Source: Dietzia sp. B32
GTDB taxonomy: Bacteria; Actinomycetota; Actinomycetes; Mycobacteriales; Mycobacteriaceae
Direction of reading: 5' to 3'
Assembly (NCBI RefSeq): GCF_024732245.1
Contig: NZ_CP093845.1
Coordinates: 1,116,001-1,180,000 of the forward strand
DNA length: 64,000 nt
In this document: positions 56,683 through 64,000 of the stretch, piece by piece
How the letters are laid out: every line of letters begins with the position of its first letter
How positions within the stretch are numbered: position 1 is the first letter of the stretch
The notes under the pieces: model-generated
Told to the model about the DNA's origin: nothing
What the model saw: the letters and a program-made list of their open reading frames with translations, nothing else
Database searches by the model: none
Translations under genes and position numbers: made by a program

Positions 56683-58026
56683 TCACCGGGGCGGGGACAG
56701 CAGATCGCCGACGTCCACCGGGCCGGCCGGACGGTCGAACGCCGAGACCCCCGCGCCGGCGGTGGGATACACGCCCGTGCTCCGGTCGTACGAGCGCGGT
56801 GTGGCGACCACAGAGACCCCGGCGGCCCCGGCCTTCTCCCGGCACAGCGTGACCGTGGCGGCACGGACCCCGGGGTACTCCATACACGGCATGTTCCGGG
56901 CGCCGCGCACCGCGACGGGCGAGTCCTCCGGCACCTTGCAGTACAGATCGCGGGGCGTCTCGGGTACGTCGAGCTCGGTGGGCGAGCGCCGCTGGTCGGC
57001 CGGCAGGAAGCCCGTGGTGCACGGTGGCGGGTCGTTGTAGCTGTTGATGAAGAAGGTGTTCTGGGCGGGCATCGCGTCGCCGGAGTTGGGCAGCGCGGCC
57101 GACTGGGTGGAGTCCATGATGGCCGGGAACAGCACGAGGATCTGCTCGATCGACGGCGTGTACACGGCCGCCACCTGCTCGACGGTCACCAGGTTGGACA
57201 GCAGCAGCGGCCACGTCGGCGACAGTTCCTGGAAGGCCCTGATCGTCTCGCCCGCCGCGGCCGGCGCACCGGCGATCACCCCGCGCAGCGCCGGGTCCGC
57301 GGCGGCCACGTCCGCGGCCACGTCGTCCACCGCCGCCGCCCACCGGAGCACGTCCGGCGACGAGGCGGCCTGCGCCTCGAGTAGCGGTGCCGACTGCCGG
57401 AGCAGGGCCGCCCACTGCTCGCGGTCGCGCCCGGCGCCCTCGGCCAGGAGGGTGAGCGCGTCGACGGACGAGGACAGCTCGTGGCCCGCGCCGCCGACGC
57501 CGCGCGAGGCCTCGTCGACGAGCGAGGTCAGCCGCTCCGGGCCGACCGAGTCCAGGGTGGCCTCGAGAAGGTCCACGGTCTCCGCCACCGACACCGGTGG
57601 ACGGACCCGGTCGGCGCTGATCACGTCACCGTCGGCGAGGTGGGGGCCGCCGGTCGTCTCGGGGACAAGGTCGACGATGAGCTCCCCCACCGCCGACATC
57701 GCGCCGACGTGGGCCGTCGCATCGGCGGGGATCTGCGCGTCGTTCTCCAGGAGCAGGACGGCCCGGGCACCCCCCGGGGTCATCTCCAGGTCACGCACCC
57801 GCCCCACCTCGACGCCGCGGTAGAGGACGTTGGCCCGCGGGTACAAGCCCGACGCGTCGCGCATCTCCAGCGTCACCTCCATGCGGCCCCAGCCGAGATG
57901 CTGCGGGATGCGCGAGAAGGAGAACACGACCAGCACGAACGCCACGGTTCCGATGAGCACGAACGCCGCGAGCTTGAGCACCACCGCGCGGTCGACGGCG
58001 CTCATCCCCCGCCAGTCGCGCCTCAT
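56683..58026 (-). CDS. mceF: MCE family protein MceF, operon 2
   Basis: This 447-residue protein has a membrane anchor at about residues 17-40 (VLKLAAFVLIGTVAFVLVVF), an MCE domain (about 48-125; YPRANVLYRGVEVGRVRDLE) and a helical Ala-rich segment to about residue 260. The C-terminal region has five cysteines (PPPCTTGF, DLYCKVP, MPCMEYP, TLCREKA among them). ATG 58024-58026 overlaps the mceE stop. It is the last gene of the second mce set, as in operon 1, but no mam gene follows on this strand. Confidence 0.92.
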   Translation of the reverse strand: MRRDWRGMSAVDRAVVLKLAAFVLIGTVAFVLVVFSFSRIPQHLGWGRMEVTLEMRDASGLYPRANVLYRGVEVGRVRDLEMTPGGARAVLLLENDAQIPADATAHVGAMSAVGELIVDLVPETTGGPHLADGDVISADRVRPPVSVAETVDLLEATLDSVGPERLTSLVDEASRGVGGAGHELSSSVDALTLLAEGAGRDREQWAALLRQSAPLLEAQAASSPDVLRWAAAVDDVAADVAAADPALRGVIAGAPAAAGETIRAFQELSPTWPLLLSNLVTVEQVAAVYTPSIEQILVLFPAIMDSTQSAALPNSGDAMPAQNTFFINSYNDPPPCTTGFLPADQRRSPTELDVPETPRDLYCKVPEDSPVAVRGARNMPCMEYPGVRAATVTLCREKAGAAGVSVVATPRSYDRSTGVYPTAGAGVSAFDRPAGPVDVGDLLSPPR

Positions 58027-59216
58027 CGGCCGGCCCCGGTCGAGGGGACGGGCCCGGGCTCGGTAGGGGATGCCGCCGGCCGCGGTGGCGGTGGCGGTGG
58101 CGGTGGCGGTGGCGCGAGCATGTCTCCCAGCCCGTCGCGGGCCGGCTCCACGGGCGGGGCGGGGACGCCCAGGATGGTGTCGAGCGAGGCTAGCGATCCC
58201 TCGAACGGTGTGCCGATGAGCAGCGCGTTGTCCAGGATCGGCAGCCTCAGGTCGAGGATGACCGTGCCGTTGGCGTAGTCGCCGCGGACCGCGTTGCGGT
58301 AGGTGTCCAGCGGGAACGGGAAGGTCGCCAGGTAGCGCAGCGACTCGGTGAGCGAGTCGCCGGAGTCCGCCAGACCCTGCAGGACGGGGTCGAGGGACTC
58401 CAGACCGGCGCGGAGGTCACCGCCGGAGGCCTCGACGACACGGCCCGCGGTCGCGGTGACCGTGTCCACCGCGCGGGTGGCCTCGACGAGCCGCTGCCGA
58501 CGCTGGGCGAGTACCTCGAGGGCGGGCCCGAGATCGGCGACCCCGCCCTCCACCTCCTCACTGCGGACCGCGAGCTCGGCCGAGAGCCGCTCCGTCGACT
58601 CCAACGCCGCCACGATGTCCTCCTTCTGCGCCTCCAGCCCGGTGAGCAGCTCGCTGACGCGGCCCACCACTGCCCGGACCTCGTCGGTGCGGCCGGTCAT
58701 CGCGACGTCCAGTTCGCCGAAGACCTCCGCCGCCTGGGCCAGGCCACTGCCGCCCAGCGCCGCCGCGAGCGTGGCCAGCGTCTGCTCGGTGGTGGGATAC
58801 CCGCCGCTGCGTTCCAGGGGGACGAGGTCGCCGTCGCGGAGCGTGCCCTCGGCGGGTTCGCCCGTTGGCGCCGACAGCTCGAGGTGGGACGCGCCGAGGA
58901 GACTGGACTGCCCCACCCTGGCCGTGGCGTTGCGTGGCAGGCTGACCTCCCCGTCGAGATCGACCGTCACCTCTGCGAAGCCCGGGCCCAGTTCGATGTC
59001 GGCGATGCGGCCCACCGTCACGTCGCCGACCCGGACGCGGGCGTTGCGATCCAGCGTGGTCACGTCGGCGAGCTGCACCGTCACCGAATAGGCGTCCGGT
59101 CCGCCACCGGCCGTCCCGGGCAGCGGGAGACTGTTGAGCCCCGTCCAGTCGCAGCCGCTCATCGTCGTCGTCGACACCACCACAAGCGCCACGGTCACGG
59201 CGCGCCGCCCGGTCAC
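58023..59216 (-). CDS. mceE: MCE family lipoprotein MceE, operon 2
   Basis: This 397-residue protein has a lipoprotein signal (ALVVVSTTTMSGC, Cys22), an MCE domain (about 42-120; NARVRVGDVTVGRIADIEL) and a helical region. The C-terminus is an uninterrupted run of ten prolines (about residues 367-376) followed by a Ser/Pro-rich tail. The run is encoded by five perfect GGTGGC/GCCACC hexamers. The GTG start overlaps the mceD stop (GTGA). The polyproline tail is absent from the operon-1 MceE. Confidence 0.92.
   Translation of the reverse strand: MTGRRAVTVALVVVSTTTMSGCDWTGLNSLPLPGTAGGGPDAYSVTVQLADVTTLDRNARVRVGDVTVGRIADIELGPGFAEVTVDLDGEVSLPRNATARVGQSSLLGASHLELSAPTGEPAEGTLRDGDLVPLERSGGYPTTEQTLATLAAALGGSGLAQAAEVFGELDVAMTGRTDEVRAVVGRVSELLTGLEAQKEDIVAALESTERLSAELAVRSEEVEGGVADLGPALEVLAQRRQRLVEATRAVDTVTATAGRVVEASGGDLRAGLESLDPVLQGLADSGDSLTESLRYLATFPFPLDTYRNAVRGDYANGTVILDLRLPILDNALLIGTPFEGSLASLDTILGVPAPPVEPARDGLGDMLAPPPPPPPPPPRPAASPTEPGPVPSTGAGR
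58084..58113. repeat. Five tandem hexamers coding polyproline in mceE
   Basis: GGTGGC is repeated five times without change inside the mceE coding region and yields ten prolines on the minus strand. Such a run can expand or contract in units of two residues without frameshift, so the tail length may vary between strains. It may also stall ribosomes unless EF-P acts. Confidence 0.9.
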
Positions 59217-60439
59217 CAGACGCCCTCGGTGAGCAGGTCCGTCACGCCGGCGGGACCGACCGGGGCCGCGGGCGCGGGCCGCAGGTGGTCATGGGTGTAG
59301 TCGAGCTGGTGCGGCAGCGCGCCGACACCGCGACTGGGGTTGATCGCCACCGGCGGGTAGTCCACCGCCAACGCGGTGAGCGTGGGGCCGAGCAGACGCA
59401 CGCACTCCTCGGACGCGGTGTGCACGTCGGTCTCCTCCGCGGCGGCGAGGGCGGAGCAGATGAACTGCATCGGGTTCGCGAAGTTGGTGAGCGCGAGAGA
59501 CGAGATCACCGCGTTCTGCGACGGCTGGTAGATCCCCTGCAGGTTCGACAGCGCCGTGGGGGCCACGTGCAGGATCTGGGCGATGTCGTCGCGCTGCTCC
59601 GCGAGGACCCGCAACAGGTCGGTGGTCGTGCGGGCGGTCCGGGCGCCCACCTGCCGGTTGTCGCGCACGAAGTCGCGGACCTCGTCGACAGCGAGGTCGA
59701 GCTCGGTGAGCGCCGGGCCGATCTCACCGCGACCGCGGCCCACCGAGACGGTCACGGCCGCCATCACCTCGTTGAAGGTGGTGATCTGCTCGCCGGAGTC
59801 CTCCATCGCGGCGGTGAAGGCCTCGAGGTTGCGGACGGTGGCGAAGAGGTCGTCGCGGCCGTCGGAGACGGTCTGCAGCGCCGACCTGAGTTGGCGGACC
59901 GTGTCGCGGACGTCGTCGCCGCGGTCGTCGAGCACCTCGTCCGCGGCGGCCACCGCACGACCGGCCGGGCCCGTCTCGTCCCCCGGGCCCGGACCGAGCG
60001 TCCCGGACAGACGGTGCAACTGAGTGATGAGCTCGTTCCACTCCACGGGCACGGCGGTGTGCTCGAGCCCGATGGTGGACCCTGTCTCGGTGACCGGCCC
60101 GCCGGTGTAGGGCGGGCTGAGCTGGAGGAACCGGGCCGCAACGAGGGTGGGGGCCATGACGACCGCGTCCACCCCGGCGGGCAGGGGCTGATCGCGGCTG
60201 ACGAGGAAGTCCACCACCACGCGGTCGCCACGCGGTTCGATGGCCGTCACCCGTCCGACGGGCACTCCCATCACCCGGACGTCGTCGCCGACGTAGAGAC
60301 CGCGCGCCGAGACGAACTCGGCGGTGTAGGTCTCCTGCGGGCGCCACGGCACCCGCAGGTCCACCAGGCCCGCGGCGAGCAGCAGCACGAGCAGTCCCGC
60401 CACCCACGGGGCGACGGTCGGGACGACGCGGCGGATCAC
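59213..60439 (-). CDS. mceD: MCE family protein MceD, operon 2
   Basis: This 408-residue protein has a membrane anchor at residues 8-28 (TVAPWVAGLLVLLLAAGLVD), an MCE domain (about 36-115; GDDVRVMGVPVGRVTAIEP) and helical heptads to about residue 290. The C-terminal paired cysteines (QFICSALA, SEECVRLL) match MceD of operon 1. The GTG start overlaps the mceC stop by 4 bp. It is part of the same coupled set A-F. Confidence 0.92.
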   Translation of the reverse strand: MIRRVVPTVAPWVAGLLVLLLAAGLVDLRVPWRPQETYTAEFVSARGLYVGDDVRVMGVPVGRVTAIEPRGDRVVVDFLVSRDQPLPAGVDAVVMAPTLVAARFLQLSPPYTGGPVTETGSTIGLEHTAVPVEWNELITQLHRLSGTLGPGPGDETGPAGRAVAAADEVLDDRGDDVRDTVRQLRSALQTVSDGRDDLFATVRNLEAFTAAMEDSGEQITTFNEVMAAVTVSVGRGRGEIGPALTELDLAVDEVRDFVRDNRQVGARTARTTTDLLRVLAEQRDDIAQILHVAPTALSNLQGIYQPSQNAVISSLALTNFANPMQFICSALAAAEETDVHTASEECVRLLGPTLTALAVDYPPVAINPSRGVGALPHQLDYTHDHLRPAPAAPVGPAGVTDLLTEGVW

Positions 60440-61476
60440 CGCGGTCCCCCGGCCGGGACGGGCGGGGCGCCGATGCCCGCGCGGGTGAGGGCGTCGTTGA
60501 GGGCCGGCTCGATGACCTCGACCGGGAGCAGGTTCTGGATGTAGGAGTTGAAGAACGGCCCGGAGGCCACGGCCTCGCCCAGCTCGGTGGCGTACGGACC
60601 GAGCCGCCGGATCGCCTCCGCGAGCCCGTCCCGGTGCTCGAGGACCAGCTCCTGCAGGCCCGTGACCCGCTCGAGGGTCGGGGCGAGGGTGCGATCGTGG
60701 TCGCTGATCAGCCCCCGGATCTGGACGGTGAACGCCCGCAGGTCGCCGGCCAGGGTCTCCAGCGAGTCCTGCTCCTCGCGCAGCGCGGCCAACAGCACGC
60801 GGGCGTCGCGCAGCAACGTGTCGATCTCCCCGCCACGCCGGGCGAGCAGCCCGGAGAGGGTCTCGGCGTCCGCGAACAACTCGCGCAGGGCGGCGTCGCG
60901 CTCCGCGATCGAGGTGGACAACCGGCCGACCCCGTCGATCGCGGCGTCGACGTGCTCGGGCGCGCGGTCGAGGCTGTCGGTGACTGTGTCCAGGGCGAGC
61001 GCGAGCTGCTCCATGTGGATCTCCTCACCGGTCCGTCCGAGCCGGCCGAGGGTCTCGGCGAGGTTGTACGGCGCGGTGGTGCGGTCCAGGTCGAGCACCG
61101 CGCCGGCGTCCAGCACGCCGGGGCCCGCCGGCAGGACGCGCAGCTCCCGGGCGCCGAGCGCCGTGGCGGTGGCGATCTCCGCGCGGGTGTCCGAACCGAG
61201 GCCGAGCCCGCGGTCCACCGTGAAGTCGATGCGCACCGCGTCACCGTCGATCGCGATCCCCGTGACCCGCCCGGCGTCCTTACCGGCGATCCGCACCGGG
61301 TCGCCCACCCCGAGGCCGCCGGTGTCGACGAACCGTGCCGTGTACCCCACAGTCCGGTCGACGCCGGGCAGCGCCCGCAGAGTGAGTGCGGCGAGCACCA
61401 CCACGGCGATGAGCACCGAGCCGATCAGGCCCACGAGGAGGGGGTTTCCGTCGCGCACTCGTCTGTGGATCCTCAT
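60436..61476 (-). CDS. mceC: MCE family protein MceC, operon 2
   Basis: This 346-residue protein has a membrane anchor at residues 13-34 (NPLLVGLIGSVLIAVVVLAA), an MCE domain (about 45-120; GDPVRIAGKDAGRVTGIAI) and a helical region (AERDAALRELFADAETLSGL). Its C-terminal PFFNSYIQNLLPVEVIEP resembles the B/C subunit tail. ATG 61474-61476 overlaps the mceB stop (ATGA); an in-frame start 30 codons upstream would run deep into mceB and was rejected. Confidence 0.92.
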   Translation of the reverse strand: MRIHRRVRDGNPLLVGLIGSVLIAVVVLAALTLRALPGVDRTVGYTARFVDTGGLGVGDPVRIAGKDAGRVTGIAIDGDAVRIDFTVDRGLGLGSDTRAEIATATALGARELRVLPAGPGVLDAGAVLDLDRTTAPYNLAETLGRLGRTGEEIHMEQLALALDTVTDSLDRAPEHVDAAIDGVGRLSTSIAERDAALRELFADAETLSGLLARRGGEIDTLLRDARVLLAALREEQDSLETLAGDLRAFTVQIRGLISDHDRTLAPTLERVTGLQELVLEHRDGLAEAIRRLGPYATELGEAVASGPFFNSYIQNLLPVEVIEPALNDALTRAGIGAPPVPAGGPR

Positions 61477-62633
61477 GCCGGCGCGCACCGCCCGCCGTGC
61501 TGGGTGAACAGCGGGCTGGTGGTGGACCCACCCCGCAGATCCGAGACGCGGATCTGCAACCCGCACAGGTAGTAGTTGAAGAACCCGCCGTACGCGCCGA
61601 GCCGGGTCAACGACCGGTAGGTCTCCGGCAGCTCGGTGAGCAACTGGGTGAGGGTGTCGCGCCGCGAGTCCACCTGACGGGCCACCGCATCGACGCCGTC
61701 CATGTCCGCCCGCAGCGGCGGCCGGATGCCCTCGGCGAGCACGGACAAATCGGCGGCGGTGTCGTCGAGGTTCCGGGTGGCGGAGGCGACCGTGTCCGAG
61801 TCCGCGGCGAGCGCGGAGGTCAGTTCCCTCGCGTGGACCAGGGACTGCTCCATCGCCGGCTGCTGCCGCTCGAGGGTGTCGAGCACCTGTCCCAGGTGGG
61901 TGATGACCGAACCGATGACCCGGTCGCGGTCGGCCAGGTGGCCGGTGACCTCGCCGATCGCGCGCACGATGGCGCCGACGTCGTCCTGCTGCCCCTGCAG
62001 GACGGCGATCAGCTCGCCGCTGAGCCGGTTGACCTGGCCGGGTTCGAGCACCCGGAACAGCGGCTGGAAGCTGCCCACCAGCGCGTCGAGGTCCAGCGCC
62101 GGGGTGGTGCGGTCGAGCCCGATGGTGGCGCCCTCGGGGAGCGTCGAAGCATGGACGGGCGCGCCGTCCGAGCCGGCGGTCGCATCAGGCGGGTCCGTGC
62201 CGTCGGTCAGCTCGAGATAGCGGTCACCGACCAGGTTGAGGTACCGCACCGTGGCCCCGGTCGTGACGCGGGGCCGGTAGTCGTCGTGCAGGCTGAACCG
62301 CACGGTGACCAGGGGTGCACCCGCGGTCGTCTCCGCGCCCGCCCCGGCCCCGGGCGCGGTCTCCGGCGTGGTAAACTCCACCGAGTCCACACGGCCCACC
62401 TCCACGCCGTGCACGCGGACCGTCTCGCCTCGCTCGAGGCCGGAGACATCGGAGAACTCGGCGGCGTACGACGCCGACTCCCCGAACCGCACCTGCGCGA
62501 ACACCACCCACAGCCCGGCCAGGACGAGCAGCATGACCAGGGTGTAGATCGCGGCCGGGATCGTCGATCCGGTGCGCCGGCGGTGGGGCCGCGGTGCCCG
62601 GTGCGTCCCCGACCCGGCCTGTTCCCGGCTCAT
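61473..62633 (-). CDS. mceB: MCE family protein MceB, operon 2
   Basis: This 386-residue protein has a basic N-terminus, a membrane anchor at residues 23-44 (IPAAIYTLVMLLVLAGLWVV) and an MCE domain interrupted by an Ala/Gly-rich insert (GAGAGAETTAGAP, about residue 85). The MceB signature LADRDRVIGSVITHLGQVL lies near residue 225, the same motif as in operon 1. ATG 62631-62633 overlaps the mceA stop. The insert in the MCE domain is not present in the first operon's MceB. Confidence 0.92.
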   Translation of the reverse strand: MSREQAGSGTHRAPRPHRRRTGSTIPAAIYTLVMLLVLAGLWVVFAQVRFGESASYAAEFSDVSGLERGETVRVHGVEVGRVDSVEFTTPETAPGAGAGAETTAGAPLVTVRFSLHDDYRPRVTTGATVRYLNLVGDRYLELTDGTDPPDATAGSDGAPVHASTLPEGATIGLDRTTPALDLDALVGSFQPLFRVLEPGQVNRLSGELIAVLQGQQDDVGAIVRAIGEVTGHLADRDRVIGSVITHLGQVLDTLERQQPAMEQSLVHARELTSALAADSDTVASATRNLDDTAADLSVLAEGIRPPLRADMDGVDAVARQVDSRRDTLTQLLTELPETYRSLTRLGAYGGFFNYYLCGLQIRVSDLRGGSTTSPLFTQHGGRCAPA

Positions 62634-63799
62634 CCCATCCCCTCCGTGAGCAGCACCCACAGCGGGGCCGCATCGAGTTCGGGCGAGGTGTTGCCGCGTT
62701 CGAAGGGGTTCATCCCGACGTCGGCCACGAGATAGTCCGCGTTGCCGTCCTCGGGCGTGCGCACGGGCAGCTCCCCGCACCGTGGACCCCCGCCGGCGCG
62801 CACCACGGGCAGGTCGTCCGGATAGCGGTACGGGTCGACGCCCAGCAGCAGGGTCGAGTTGAGCACCATCGAGTACCCGTTGGCCCCCGACGCCGGCTCC
62901 GCCAGCTGCCGTGCCCGGTCCGCGCCCCGGAAGAAGCACGGGATGGCCGGCGCGTAGTACTCCAGCAGTTCGGCGGTGGGCCGCAGGTAGCCGACCGCGT
63001 CGGCGATCTCCTGCACATGGGGCTCAAGGAGGGCGTTGCCCTCGATGGCGACGCCGGCGATCGCCGGCAGCAGCACGTCGAGCGTGTCCGCCTGGTCGGT
63101 GAGGGTCCGCGCCGGCACCCGCAGGCCGCCCAGCGCGGAGACCAGCTCCGGGGCGGCCGCCGCGAGCCCGTCCGCCGCCGCGGCCCCCGCCCGCAGGTCA
63201 CGCTGCAGCGAGCCCAGCTCCGGGGTGAGTGCCCCCGTGAACTCCGACAGCGCCACGGTCGCCTGCCCGATCTCCTCGCCCCGCCCCCGCACCCCCTGCG
63301 CGAGTGCACCCGTGACCGCGGCCGCCTTCTCCGGCTGCACGGCCACCATGACCTCCGTCAGCGACTGGAACACCGTCTGGGTCTCGGTGGTCACCGACTC
63401 CGCCCGGAGCGCGTCACCCGGGGCCAGCACGGCGGTGGCGGCGCGGACCTCGTCGTCGTCATCCGAGAGCACCACCCGCTTGCCGCCGAACAGGGTGCTG
63501 GAGGTGATGTCCGCCGTCGTGTCGGCGGGCAGCGCCGACGAGTACTCGCGGTCGAGTTCGAGCTCGATGCGCGCGCCGTCGCCGTCGGGGTGCACCGACG
63601 CCACCGTCCCGATCCGGACCCCGTGCCGCATGACCATCGCGCCCGGCTCCAGCACCAGCCCCGACCGGTCGGCGTGGAGGGTGAGGTCCATGGTGCGCGC
63701 CCACCCACCCCGGAAGGACACGGCGACGACGCCGAGGACCGCCATCACCAGAACGAGTGCCGCCAGCACGGTCAGCCGACCTGTCGCACGGGCACCCAC
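62630..63799 (-). CDS. mceA: MCE family protein MceA, operon 2
   Basis: This 389-residue protein has a membrane anchor at residues 10-28 (TVLAALVLVMAVLGVVAVSF), an MCE domain (about 40-115; GAMVMRHGVRIGTVASVHP, then SSTLFGGKRVVL) and a helical region with VRGRGEEIGQATVALSEF near residue 170, as in other MceA proteins. It lacks the 100-residue Pro-rich tail of the operon-1 MceA. GTG 63797-63799 lies 1 bp beyond the permease stop. Confidence 0.92.
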   Translation of the reverse strand: MGARATGRLTVLAALVLVMAVLGVVAVSFRGGWARTMDLTLHADRSGLVLEPGAMVMRHGVRIGTVASVHPDGDGARIELELDREYSSALPADTTADITSSTLFGGKRVVLSDDDDEVRAATAVLAPGDALRAESVTTETQTVFQSLTEVMVAVQPEKAAAVTGALAQGVRGRGEEIGQATVALSEFTGALTPELGSLQRDLRAGAAAADGLAAAAPELVSALGGLRVPARTLTDQADTLDVLLPAIAGVAIEGNALLEPHVQEIADAVGYLRPTAELLEYYAPAIPCFFRGADRARQLAEPASGANGYSMVLNSTLLLGVDPYRYPDDLPVVRAGGGPRCGELPVRTPEDGNADYLVADVGMNPFERGNTSPELDAAPLWVLLTEGMG

Positions 63800-63800
63800 G

Positions 63801-64000
63801 TCAGCCCGCCAGCCTCACGGTGGGCGCGTCGCCGTACAGGGCGAGCGAGATGAGCAGGGTCACCAACACGACCGCGGTCAGGGACATGCGGACCGCCCGG
63901 CCGGTGGCCACGCCCACCCCCGAGGGACCGCCGGTGGCCGTGAAGCCGTAGTAGGTGTGGATGACCATCACCGTCAGGGCCATGGCGATCGCCTGCGCGA
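63801..64000 (-). CDS. yrbEB: YrbEB-type permease, operon 2 (N-terminus beyond window)
   Basis: Only the last 65 or so residues of an MlaE-type permease are inside the window. They include the conserved end motif GFTATGGPSGVGVATGRAVR and the final membrane helix (LTAVVLVTLLISLALYG). The gene enters from the right edge on the minus strand. It shows that the second mce cluster has the standard yrbE-mceA-F order; yrbEA should lie further right. Confidence 0.93.
   Translation of the reverse strand, partial: AQAIAMALTVMVIHTYYGFTATGGPSGVGVATGRAVRMSLTAVVLVTLLISLALYGDAPTVRLAG

Overview
The window is a high-GC (roughly 70 % by eye), gene-dense actinobacterial chromosome segment. It carries rpoB/rpoC, rplJ/rplL, two mce lipid-import operons, a CYP51 locus and F420-type oxidoreductases. 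Together these place it in the mycolate-producing Mycobacteriales (Mycobacterium/Rhodococcus/Gordonia/Dietzia relatives). I lean towards Dietzia-like, but the genus cannot be fixed from sequence reading alone. I saw no rRNA, tRNA, IS element, phage gene or CRISPR array.

Region 1 (1-9995) matches in order and orientation the M. tuberculosis block Rv0762c-Rv0771: SnoaL-like protein, [3Fe-4S] ferredoxin, CYP51, SDR, CYP123-like P450 and a TetR regulator on the minus strand. Divergent from these are an aldehyde dehydrogenase, an SDR, a 3-hydroxyisobutyrate-dehydrogenase-like enzyme and a carboxymuconolactone-decarboxylase-like protein, followed by a methyltransferase. Several TGTC/GACA palindromes sit in the divergent promoter region. 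Region 2 (10214-20889) is all minus strand: a VWA protein with its MoxR-type ATPase (like Rv0959/Rv0958), then small redox and acyl-transfer genes (AhpD-like, GNAT, pirin, SDR), an F420-type luciferase-like oxidoreductase, and a coupled cassette of glycosyltransferase, methyltransferase and alpha/alpha-toroid protein of unknown pathway.

Region 3 (21013-41836) is the transcription/translation core with an mce operon inside it. Read 5' to 3' on the minus strand it is rplJ-rplL-terminator-mkl(mceG)-yrbEA-yrbEB-mceABCDEF-mam-mam, then rpoB-rpoC-terminator. The mce genes are coupled by 4-bp ATGA/GTGA overlaps. MkL/MceG is the likely ATPase for both mce systems, because the second operon shows no ATPase of its own in the window.

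Region 4 (42181-55094) holds a diacylglycerol-kinase-type enzyme, a TetR regulator and a secreted hydrolase homologue that has lost its nucleophile serine. A plus-strand operon follows: Tat-exported multicopper oxidase, alpha/beta hydrolase, MpaB/Lcp-type (DUF2236) oxygenase, AttH/CrtC-like protein, complete homogentisate-1,2-dioxygenase homologue, aldehyde dehydrogenase, CoA-transferase and an Mce-associated protein. The combination looks like a catabolic pathway for an unidentified lipid-linked aromatic or isoprenoid substrate, and it is the most interesting unexplained part of the window.

Region 5 (55103-64000) contains an HMG-CoA-lyase-like gene, a further Mce-associated gene on the plus strand, and a second complete mceA-F operon on the minus strand whose permease genes run off the window end.
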